From positions 1 to 24,052 of IMG/VR virus record IMGVR_UViG_3300045999_006400: 24,052 nt of DNA; one strand, given 5' to 3'. Below, in pieces: positions 7,612-15,300 of the stretch (within the stretch, counting starts at the first letter, position 1; every line of letters starts with the position of its first letter). The notes under the pieces were generated by a model that did no database searches, was not told where the DNA came from, and was given only the letters and a program-made list of their open reading frames with translations. The translations under genes were made by a program, and so were the position numbers. Origin of the DNA: a virus.

Positions 7612-7932
7612 ATGATCACAATGACTGAACTCGCATCACGCAAAACTTTAAACTCTTTAAACAAAAGAGGAAAAGGATTAGGCATTAAGGTTGGTGTTAG
7701 AACCACAGGTTGCAGTGGTTTAGCCTATACATTAGAATATGTTGATAGTGTATCGGACACAGATACTATATACGAATCTAACGGTGTTAAAATTTTTGTT
7801 GACCCAAAACATATTCCTTATCTGAACGGAATGGAAATAGATTGGAAAAGAAATGGACTCAATGAAGGTTTTGATTTTATAAATTCTTTAGAAAAGAATC
7901 GATGTGGTTGTGGTGAAAGTTTTAATATTTAA
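7612..7932 (+). CDS. IscA/HesB-like Fe-S cluster carrier
   Basis: A-type carriers bind an Fe-S cluster and pass it to target enzymes. The 106-residue protein has the three diagnostic cysteines: Cys34 in TTGCSGLAY, and Cys98 and Cys100 in the C-terminal CGCGESF. Length and motif spacing are normal. ATG 7612 is chosen because AGGAG ends 6 nt upstream; a second ATG lies three codons in. The gene is first after the porin terminator and is followed by the nuclease gene after 9 nt. Similar genes occur in marine T4-like phages; which phage or host enzyme is served is unknown. Confidence 0.9.
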   Translation: MITMTELASRKTLNSLNKRGKGLGIKVGVRTTGCSGLAYTLEYVDSVSDTDTIYESNGVKIFVDPKHIPYLNGMEIDWKRNGLNEGFDFINSLEKNRCGCGESFNI

Positions 7933-7941
7933 GGAGAAAGA

Positions 7942-8391
7942 ATGAAATTAACAAAAATACTTTTAATTGGTCTATTATCTTTCGCTGGTATAGGAAATGT
8001 TTATGCTGACAAAACAGCAAAAGGTGTAACGTATGATGCACAAATTGTACGAGTGAGTGACGGCGATACTATTGTAATCGCTGCTCCATTTTTACCTGCA
8101 CCACTTAAACCAGAATTAGCCGTTCGTATCTATGGTGTTGATACTCCAGAAAAAGGATTTCGTGGGCAATGCGAAAGTGAGAAACAACGTGGTGAAGCGG
8201 CAAGTGCATTTACTAAAAATCTAGTTGCAAAGTCCACTAAGCGACAAGTTACTCTTTACGGTTGGGATAAATTTGGTGGTCGTGTATTAGGTGATATGAT
8301 TCTAGATGGTCAAAGTCTCCGTAGTATGTTAATTCAAAACGGTTTCGCTCGGGAATATTTTGGTGAAGCCAAACAATCTTGGTGTCAATAA
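7942..8391 (+). CDS. Exported thermonuclease-like (SNase) nuclease
   Basis: This 149-residue protein has a Sec-type signal sequence (MKLTKILLIGLLSFAGIGNV, cleavage likely after YA) and a staphylococcal-nuclease domain. The catalytic set is present with correct spacing: Asp42 (SDGDT), Arg62 and Asp67 (RIYGVDTPE), Glu70 and Arg114 (GGRVLG). The family cuts DNA or RNA with calcium. The signal sequence places it in the periplasm or outside, so it may degrade extracellular or periplasmic DNA, recycle nucleotides or phosphate, or act on competing phage DNA; none of these is shown. The ribosome-binding site AAGGAG overlaps the stop of the gene before. The stop codon shares one base with the next start (TAATG). 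Confidence 0.88.
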   Translation: MKLTKILLIGLLSFAGIGNVYADKTAKGVTYDAQIVRVSDGDTIVIAAPFLPAPLKPELAVRIYGVDTPEKGFRGQCESEKQRGEAASAFTKNLVAKSTKRQVTLYGWDKFGGRVLGDMILDGQSLRSMLIQNGFAREYFGEAKQSWCQ

Positions 8392-8540
8392 TGGCTTCGT
8401 TGAAACATACTTGTGGAGCATGTTCCTCAGAGTTTACAATTAAATATGATGAAAGTAAATGTGAAGATGATCCACACTACTGTCCATTTTGCGGAGAATA
8501 TTTAATTGAAACTGAGGATTTTGGTGATGATGACGAATGA
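8391..8540 (+). CDS. Small zinc-ribbon-like protein
   Basis: This 49-residue protein carries two CxxC pairs, CGAC at residues 8-11 and CPFC at 31-34, the spacing of a zinc ribbon. An acidic tail (TEDFGDDDE) follows. Its start overlaps the nuclease stop by one base and its stop overlaps the next start in ATGA, so it is translationally coupled on both sides. Such mini zinc ribbons are common in phages and may bind nucleic acid or proteins. No specific function can be assigned. Confidence 0.7.
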   Translation: MASLKHTCGACSSEFTIKYDESKCEDDPHYCPFCGEYLIETEDFGDDDE

Positions 8541-8941
8541 CCTGGTACTTTCATAACACTGGTGAAGAATTTACTGAAGATAGTATAGACGGCCATTTTG
8601 GGTTTGTATATTGTATCACACATGCTCAAACTGGTCGTAAATACATCGGCAAAAAGTTCTTCACCAAATCTAAGACCACACAGGTTAAAGGTAAAAAGAA
8701 AAGAACCCGAGTATCGTCTGATTGGATGACATACTGGGGTTCTAATTTATTACTACAAGAAGAAGTTAAAATAAATGGTGAAGATCAATATGTAAGAGAG
8801 ATACTTCACCTTTGTAAAACTAAATCGGAATTGTCTTATTGGGAAACGTGGGAGATATTCTCTCGCCACGCACTATTGAATGAATCTTACTATAATCAAT
8901 GGGTTTCTTGTAAGATTACCAAAAAACATTTACTTAAGTAA
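8537..8941 (+). CDS. GIY-YIG protein, SegE-like putative endonuclease
   Basis: This 134-residue protein has a divergent GIY-YIG core: GFVYCIT near residue 22 and GRKYIGKK about ten residues later, then SDWMTYWGSN and KTKSELSYWETWE, which carries a plausible catalytic glutamate. It matches the pattern of the short SegE-like GIY-YIG proteins of T4-like phages. Those were named after T4 homing endonucleases, but this short, widespread form lacks an obvious DNA-binding extension and may instead repair or process DNA. It overlaps the zinc-ribbon gene by 4 nt. Its end overlaps the converging gene on the other strand by 12 nt. Confidence 0.8.
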   Translation: MTWYFHNTGEEFTEDSIDGHFGFVYCITHAQTGRKYIGKKFFTKSKTTQVKGKKKRTRVSSDWMTYWGSNLLLQEEVKINGEDQYVREILHLCKTKSELSYWETWEIFSRHALLNESYYNQWVSCKITKKHLLK

Positions 8942-9232
8942 TTTTGTATTGTTTTCAGGATTCATTGACAACATATTGGAGAATATCTTCTGAGTTTCTT
9001 CATTGGATTTCACCATCTCATTCCTAAAACTTTCAACAGCTGCACCGGTTTGACGAGACATTCCTGAATTTTCAATCAGTAACATAGGAATAAAAGTCAT
9101 AGCACAATTCCATTCTTCAACTTGTTTACCTGTATTGATATTATAACCCTCAACTTTAGTAAACCATGCACATTTAAACTGTACACATTCTTCTTTCATT
9201 ATAGGACAAAACGTTCCTGGTTTTAATTGCAT
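8930..9232 (-). CDS. Cys-rich small phage protein, unknown function
   Basis: This 100-residue protein starts at the ATG whose first base is 9232, with AAAGGAG upstream; a longer in-frame start at 9253 would span that ribosome-binding site. The first half has four cysteines in the pattern FCP-x5-C-x4-C-AWF and EEWNCAM (Cys9, 16, 21, 43), suggesting a metal or Fe-S site. The second half (NSGMSRQTGAAVESFRNEMV) looks helical. Similar Cys-rich proteins are common in phages of proteobacteria without a known role. It is the last gene of the leftward late block and ends inside the convergent GIY-YIG gene. Confidence 0.7.
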   Translation of the reverse strand: MQLKPGTFCPIMKEECVQFKCAWFTKVEGYNINTGKQVEEWNCAMTFIPMLLIENSGMSRQTGAAVESFRNEMVKSNEETQKIFSNMLSMNPENNTKLLK

Positions 9233-9245
9233 AATATAATCTCCT

Positions 9246-10406
9246 TTAAACAAACCAAGTAATAATAGAATATCTAGTGCCTTTGATTACAGGCATAATT
9301 TCGTGTGGATACATAAAATTTGAAGGGAACATGATTACTGATCCTTTCTTTAAATTATAAATCAACTCTCTATCAAAGAAAGCAAATTCTCCACCTTCAA
9401 AATCATCATTTAGTGCGAAAGAACAAGACACCGCTCTAGGATGTTTTTTGTATGAATCTGTATGTTGCCGGTAAAATTGCCCTACCTCGTACTTCAATAA
9501 ATCATATCCGGAATCTTCTTCTATTTGACTTAGGGGGAAAATATCATTATATTTTCTAATAACCTCATTTGCAACTTTATAAAGTCTATCATCTAAAAGT
9601 TTTCTTATTTCGGGATTTTTTAAAATTGTATTTTCGTGTGAAATGGGAATTGTATTTACATTTCTAGCGTTCAAATTTATTTCTTCGTATCCTACTCCAG
9701 CAAGACACCAATTATCATCATTCCTATACTCATTTATAATTTCATCACATAGTGAGTAGGGAATAATATCTTCATAAATTTGAATGAAATCTGATATTTT
9801 ATTTTTGGAGTTTATTTTAACTGGTGTTGTTTTTTCTTGTTTTACACTTTCTTCTTTTTTGATTGGAGAATCTTTTTTCTTATCAAAATAAGTATAAGCT
9901 TTATCACCTCTACTTCTAACATAATGTAAAAATACCTGAACATATTCTTTACCTAAAAATTGATTTCTCCAATGATCAGCAACACATCCCAAATAAAGCA
10001 TTGCATCACCTGGTTTTAGAATCAATTCAACTTCATTACCATCTGGAGTTTCAATATAAATTGGCCAATCTTCATCACCATCTAAATGTACAGTTAAACT
10101 TATTTCGCAAGCATCTCTATCCCTATGTCTTTCCAGAACACTACCATCTTTATACACTCTAGCATAACTATACGTTGGTAAAACGGTTTCACCTATAATT
10201 GTGCTCACCGTTGGTACTTTATCACATAGCATTTCTAAAAAGTCTATGAAATTATATTCTGCTGAAGAATTTGGAGCTTGATTGTCTCCTTGAACCTCAT
10301 TTTGTTTACAATGACTTTTGAAGTTGGAAGCCATGACTTTTGCAGCGGCTTCACTAATGAAGTTGGGAATATAGATATAATTATTTTCAGTTAATGATTT
10401 ATTCAT
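9246..10406 (-). CDS. Two-domain 2-oxoglutarate/Fe(II) oxygenase
   Basis: This 386-residue protein joins two dioxygenase domains. The N-terminal half has an HxD (His94, Asp96) and a distal His145 with Lys153 as the likely 2-oxoglutarate contact. The C-terminal half is a clearer prolyl-4-hydroxylase-like domain: His315/Asp317 (FYRQHTD), a GGEFAFF strand, His368 (YPHEIMP) and Arg378 (GTRYSI). A Lys-rich linker (residues 170-200) separates them. Both iron sites look intact. The start at 10406 is chosen over an upstream in-frame ATG at 10466, which would overlap the neighbour. The family hydroxylates proteins or small molecules. Sitting at the end of the fibre operon, it could modify a virion protein; that is inference. 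Confidence 0.85.
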   Translation of the reverse strand: MNKSLTENNYIYIPNFISEAAAKVMASNFKSHCKQNEVQGDNQAPNSSAEYNFIDFLEMLCDKVPTVSTIIGETVLPTYSYARVYKDGSVLERHRDRDACEISLTVHLDGDEDWPIYIETPDGNEVELILKPGDAMLYLGCVADHWRNQFLGKEYVQVFLHYVRSRGDKAYTYFDKKKDSPIKKEESVKQEKTTPVKINSKNKISDFIQIYEDIIPYSLCDEIINEYRNDDNWCLAGVGYEEINLNARNVNTIPISHENTILKNPEIRKLLDDRLYKVANEVIRKYNDIFPLSQIEEDSGYDLLKYEVGQFYRQHTDSYKKHPRAVSCSFALNDDFEGGEFAFFDRELIYNLKKGSVIMFPSNFMYPHEIMPVIKGTRYSIITWFV

Positions 10407-10425
10407 AATATAATCACTTTTTAAT

Positions 10426-10785
10426 TTAATTGTTTTCTGCTGCTGCAGCGGCTTCATCAGCAGCATCTGATGCTGCTAGTTCAGATTGTTTTATATTATA
10501 TGCTTGCAACCATACATCATAACAGTTGATAGCCCATTGTGGTAATTCAGTTATATTTTCATTAGGATCATTCGATCTAAATTCTAACCAACCAGATCCT
10601 TGGCCATATTGCAATCCATTTAGATGGGAATTTTGTTTATCTGGCCAAATGGGATTATTCCATTGTAATGCATGTATATTATCTGGTATTCCACATTGAG
10701 ATAAGTCTAACTCTGATAAACCTTCTTGGTCTGTAACGACAATACCATCAACAGGAATTACTACTAATTTATGTGTTTGAATCAT
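10426..10785 (-). CDS. Tail-fibre-associated small protein, possible assembly chaperone
   Basis: This 119-residue protein is encoded just after the tip-like genes, where fibre-assembly chaperones are often found. It has a beta-rich N-terminus (HKLVVIPVDGIVVTD), an IHALQWNN motif, a GSGWLEF strand, a segment LPQWAINCYDVWLQAYN that looks helical, and an alanine-rich tail (ASDAADEAAAAAENN). The IHALQW...GW.EF combination recurs in small proteins next to fibre genes of other phages, but no firm family could be named. AAAGG lies before ATG 10785. A promoter-like sequence lies upstream at 10819-10847, so it may also be transcribed separately with the oxygenase gene. Confidence 0.6.
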   Translation of the reverse strand: MIQTHKLVVIPVDGIVVTDQEGLSELDLSQCGIPDNIHALQWNNPIWPDKQNSHLNGLQYGQGSGWLEFRSNDPNENITELPQWAINCYDVWLQAYNIKQSELAASDAADEAAAAAENN

Positions 10786-10818
10786 AAAAATTGCCTTTCG
10801 GTTAAAAACGAATATACT

Positions 10819-10847
10819 ATTATATATGAATTAGTTTAAAGAAGCAA
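10819..10847 (-). promoter_or_regulatory. Candidate sigma-70 promoter for the chaperone-oxygenase genes
   Basis: On the minus strand TTGCTT (10842-10847) and a perfect TATAAT (10819-10824) are spaced 17 bases apart. The predicted start of transcription, about 10812, leaves a short leader to ATG 10785. It would allow the last three genes of the block to be read apart from the fibres. AT-rich sequence makes chance matches likely. Confidence 0.35.
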
Positions 10848-11328
10848 TAATAACATCAATATAATTTACCGCTATTGTAGGATTTGGACTAAAAACATCA
10901 CCAATAGCTGTAATTGTAATTGGGTGATTGTGCGCTCCTGAACTACCTACTGGTGTGCCGAACGCCGAGCCGGTTGGCACTGATGGAGTCATAGCGGGTA
11001 TAGTTGCTGGAGCCGTAGCATTTGTGGGTATGGTACCGGTTCCAATAGCAAATCTATTTGTTGATGGCGTAATGGGATGAAGGTGGTATGGTAACTGAGC
11101 TCCACTTAAGGTATGGCCACCTACTGTATAAGGAACTTCAACTATAAATCGATACGTTGGACTGACTTTAAATCCTGTTGTGAAATCAACAGTGCCTCCA
11201 GAGCTTAAAGACGATCCATTTACTACTCGAAGTGCGTGATTATCATAATTCACAGTTTCTTTCGTCCAACCAGTGGGTGCGGATGTTTGGTGAAAAATTG
11301 TTTTTGTTCCGGAATCAAAAATAGCCAC
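10831..11328 (-). CDS. Tail-fibre tip/collar-like protein, HxH paralog 3
   Basis: This 165-residue protein begins with the fibre-associated motif SAPTGWTKETVNYDNHALRV, has a glycine/serine-rich beta middle part, and carries two HxH elements: HLH in LPYHLHPI and HNH in GAHNHPITI. It ends IAVNYIDVIIASLN. In T4 gp37, HxH motifs of a trimer coordinate iron in the receptor-binding needle, so these may hold metal ions on a trimer axis; this is inference by analogy. It is the last of three tandem paralogs and is 2 nt from its neighbour. It is probably a small receptor-binding or fibre-tip protein of the virion. Confidence 0.7.
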   Translation of the reverse strand: MAIFDSGTKTIFHQTSAPTGWTKETVNYDNHALRVVNGSSLSSGGTVDFTTGFKVSPTYRFIVEVPYTVGGHTLSGAQLPYHLHPITPSTNRFAIGTGTIPTNATAPATIPAMTPSVPTGSAFGTPVGSSGAHNHPITITAIGDVFSPNPTIAVNYIDVIIASLN

Positions 11329-11330
11329 GA

Positions 11331-11828
11331 TTAACTCCTAACCGCTATAATAGTGTCAACGTATTTTATATTCAAATTTATTTCTGAATTAACTCCACCC
11401 TGATTAATTGAACCAGTAACGGCTACAGTTCCAATTGGATGAGTGTGACCTCCTCCTCCACCAGGATTATTATTGTACTGAATTGGTGCTGCAGCAGGTG
11501 TTTTCGATGCATTAGTTCCGCCAGCACCAGGTCGCCTAGTTACCGTTGCGCCTGGGTGCGGTATAGTAATATGACTATGCGTTGTCATTGCCGCATTGTC
11601 TATCACTGTAGAACCCACAGCAGAATAAGAAAGACCGGGTGCCGGTACGCCAATACTATTATAATTTTTAAAAACTGTAGAAAAAGACTCTCCTGTAGTT
11701 CTATTAATAACAGAACCGGTAGTTACTCTTAGTGCATAATCATTATATGTAGTATCTTTTGTCCATCCCGTTGGTGGAGTGGTCATTTTCATTATTGTTC
11801 TTGATCCTGATTCTATAACTAAAGCCAT
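11331..11828 (-). CDS. Tail-fibre tip/collar-like protein, HxH paralog 2
   Basis: This is the second of three paralogs and has 165 residues. It shares PPTGWTKDTTYNDYALRVTT near the N-terminus and LNIKYVDTIIAVRS at the C-terminus with its neighbours. Two HxH elements are present: HSH (TTHSHITI) and HTH (GGHTHPIGT). The middle is variable and rich in Gly, Pro and Ala (GAGGTNASKTPAAAPIQYNN), which suggests that loop regions have diverged while the frame was kept. It probably forms part of a fibre tip or collar. Intergenic gaps of 1-2 nt on both sides imply co-translation. Confidence 0.7.
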   Translation of the reverse strand: MALVIESGSRTIMKMTTPPTGWTKDTTYNDYALRVTTGSVINRTTGESFSTVFKNYNSIGVPAPGLSYSAVGSTVIDNAAMTTHSHITIPHPGATVTRRPGAGGTNASKTPAAAPIQYNNNPGGGGGHTHPIGTVAVTGSINQGGVNSEINLNIKYVDTIIAVRS

Positions 11829-11829
11829 A

Positions 11830-12393
11830 TTAAGTCCTTGTTGCTAAAATTGAATCCACATATTTAATAGCTAAATCCACTGTAGTGAAGGTTATAGGAC
11901 TTGTTGCTGGATTCAATGGATGATCATGTGCGGTCGCTGTAACTCCAGGATTAACACCACCCGGAAACACTACGCCAGGTGTAAACTGATTCTGTATAGT
12001 TCTGCTTGTTGATGGTCCAGGAATTAATGGTTGAGTTAAAGTTCCCACAACTGTCGCTGCAGCAGGATAAGGTCCGTGGTTGTGGGAGGGTATCATACTA
12101 GATGTAAGTGATGTTCCTCCTACGGTTCCAGTTACCGATAGACTACCAGTTAAATCTTTTGATGACATGACAGAAGAAAATCCTGATGATCCTCCACTTG
12201 ATACTGATCCTGTAACACATCGTAGAGTATAGTCATTGTCTGAAGTATCTTTAACCCACCCTGTTGGCGCTGATCCTTGTAAAACAAAGACCATAGTGGC
12301 GCCTTGGTAATTGGCTTGTTCTGGATCGCCAGTTGCTACTGAACCAATTACAGAATTTAAAACGAATGTGTTTATCGAAGATAATCTAGGCAT
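11830..12393 (-). CDS. Tail-fibre tip/collar-like protein, HxH paralog 1
   Basis: This is the first and longest of the three paralogs (187 residues), with about 30 extra N-terminal residues (MPRLSSINTFVLNSVIGSVA). Then come SAPTGWVKDTSDNDYTLRCV and a beta-rich core with HNH (PSHNHGPY) and HDH (AHDHPLNP). The end LAIKYVDSILATRT matches the other two. It lies 2 nt after the giant fibre gene and so probably works with it, perhaps at its tip. Possible roles are receptor binding or fibre capping. Family: phage collar/fibre-tip-like by motif only. Confidence 0.7.
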   Translation of the reverse strand: MPRLSSINTFVLNSVIGSVATGDPEQANYQGATMVFVLQGSAPTGWVKDTSDNDYTLRCVTGSVSSGGSSGFSSVMSSKDLTGSLSVTGTVGGTSLTSSMIPSHNHGPYPAAATVVGTLTQPLIPGPSTSRTIQNQFTPGVVFPGGVNPGVTATAHDHPLNPATSPITFTTVDLAIKYVDSILATRT

Positions 12394-12395
12394 AT

Positions 12396-15300
12396 TTAAC
12401 CAAAAGTAATTTCAGATCCAAATACGGACCATGAAGATCCTATTCTTAATAAATTAAATGAATAAAATTCAGTTTTGTTTGCTGTTGGTGTCGGTGCTGC
12501 ACCGCCAGCCCAATTAATTGTTTGTGATGCACCATCTATTTGTACGGCATTTGGTATATATCCTGTTGCACCTTGTACTATGACAATTGTAACTGTAATA
12601 GATCGACTTGTTGTGGTTGGTACATTTGTAAAATTTGCAGTAAAGTTTGCTGCAGCACTTGTGTGATAAAAAACAGAACCATTAGTTAAGTTATGAGTTA
12701 CTGTTCCTGTAGCACCAGTTAATGTACTTAAAACTTCTGTTACTTCTTGTAAAGTAGTGAATCCTGTTACCGTTAAATCACCAGAAATCGTACCACCACT
12801 TGTATCTAGTCGAGTATTTGCAGAAGCAAAAGCACCATTAGCATAACTAGATGCGGCAGTAACATTTGTGGAAGTTGTATTAGAAGTACCAAAAGCTGAA
12901 TTAGCATAACTACCACTCGTTACAGCTCTTTGATCGGCGGTATTAGCGGCGTCATAAGCAGCATTAGCATAAGAACCAGACGTTACAGCTTTTTGATCAG
13001 CTGTTGCAGCATTTGTTGTAGCACTGTTGGCCTGACCGTATGCAGCATTAGCATAACTAGATGCTGCGGTGACATTTGTTGCAACTGTATTTGCAGTACC
13101 ATAAGCTGAATTGGCATAAGAACCAGACGTTACAGCTCTTTGATCAGCTGTTGCAGCATTAGTGGTTGCTGTATTTGCTTGTGTATATGCTGAGTTAGCA
13201 TAAGATCCTGATGTTACAGCTCTCTGGTCAGCGGTTGCAGCATTAGTGGTTGCTGTGTTTGATTGGCCGTATGCCGAATTAGCATATGATCCACTTGTTA
13301 CAGCTTTTTGGTCTGCCGTTGCAGAATTAGTAATGGCAGTATTTGCTGCATCATAAGCAAAGTTGGCATGATTAGACGCAACTGTAGTATTAGCTAATGC
13401 GGTATTTGCCGTAGAATATGCTGAGTTAGCATATGACTCAGCTGAACTTCGTGCGAAATCTGCACTATTTAAACCATCAAGTAAATCTGCATCAAGACCC
13501 GAACCTGTACCATCATTACCAGCATGCCATATTGTATTGGCATCATATGTGAGTGGACCTGATCCTGCACGACCTAATAATTTACCATCATTATTACCAA
13601 ATATGATGTAACCGTTTGCAGCGTTTTGTATACCCTTAATTCGAATCGTATCGCCAATATTTGTATCACCGATCCATGCATCATCACCAACCTTATAGTT
13701 CGTTCCACTTCCATTATTAGCAGTTTCAACATAATCAAAAGTTATACCTTGTGTTGAAGAAACTGCTTTTATTCCAGCAATCAATGAGGTATTTGAAACT
13801 GCGCCTGTAACACCAGCAACAGAAGTTACACCGCCACCACCACCAGCCAATAAATTTGTTCCAACGCTAGTATCACATGATGACAAATCAATATACACAC
13901 CACGATTTGTGCCGCTATCTTCAAAGATACGAATTTTATTTTGATGTGCATCAATAACTATACCACCAGCCAATGTTCCATTGGGAGGTTTACCTAAAAA
14001 CATTTCACCACCCTCATCTCCACCTTGTGCTAAAGCTCTAAGTGTGCCTGAAATGTTTAATTCGCCGTTAAAAATTGCGCCACTAGTATTTGCAAGTGCA
14101 TTGTTAGCTTTACTATATGCTGAGTTAGCATACGATCCAGCACTTACAGATTTTTGATCAGCAGTATTAGCGGCAACAAAAGCACCATTAGCATAAGAAC
14201 TAGCCGAATTCGCCACACCAAAAGAAATATTGGTGTGATCAATAGGATCGTAACCCCTTACAGTAATTGTAGTAGTTTCAATATTTGCTTTTAGTCTAGC
14301 AATTTGAAATGTATTATTTGCAACATCTATAGTATTATTTGGTGTTGCAGTATCAAAACTAGGATCAACGTAGTTATGGAACAGATAAAATGATTCATCT
14401 GTGGCATCACGGAAAAGACCAGCATGTTTTTTAGTTATACCAGAATCTTGACTATAATGTCCAAAAAATCCAATATCAAGTGTATCAGATGTTTCATTGT
14501 TGGCCGCCAATTGAATCAAAGCGTCATCCACTTTTAAGTCTGAAACGGAAATACTGGTAGCATTACCAAATACAAGCAAATTACCAGTAATACTTAAATC
14601 ACCAGATATCGCACCACCCGTTGTAGATAATTTCGTATTTGCGGTATCATAAGCAGAATTGGCATAACTGGATGCAACATTAGATGTGTCATAAGCTGAA
14701 TTGGCGTAAACTCCTGATGTTACAGCTCTTTGATCCGATGTATTAGCAGTACCAAATGCTGAGTTAGCATAATTAGACGCAGAATTGGATGTGTCATAAG
14801 CAGCATTAGCATATGAACCTGAAGTTACTGCCTTTTGATCTGCGGTATTAGCAACACCGAATGCTGAGTTAGCATAATTAGATGCAACATTAGCTGTGTC
14901 GTAAGCAGCATTAGCGTATGAACCTGAAGTTACGGCTTTTTGATCCGCGGCATTAGCAGTACCAAATGCTGAATTGGCATAACTAGAAGCGAGAGTCGCA
15001 AAATTTGATGTAGTGTTCGATAACCAAAACGCTGAATTGGCATAATCACCAGCAGAAATAGAATTAGTATTAGCTGTGTTTGCAATACCATAAGCACTAT
15101 TAGCATAATCACCAGAAGTCACTGCTCTTTGGTCGGCTGTTGCAGAACTAGTGGTTGCTGTATTCGCAACACCATACGCTGAATTAGCATAATCTCCGGA
15201 TGTTACTGCTCTCTGATCCGCTGATGCAACATTCGTGTTAGCAGTATTTGCTTGTAAATATGCGGAATTAGCATAATCTCCGGATGTTATTGCTTTCTGG

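Noticed and set aside
10407-10466. Longer start for the double oxygenase
   Set aside because: It would overlap the preceding gene by 41 nt and adds a Gln/Lys-rich leader. The natural start MNKSLTENN lies at 10406.
11439-11732. Open frame on the + strand opposite the second HxH paralog, and similar frames opposite the fibre and LamG genes
   Set aside because: They have no ribosome-binding sites, their composition mirrors the repeats on the other strand, and the minus-strand genes are clearly real.
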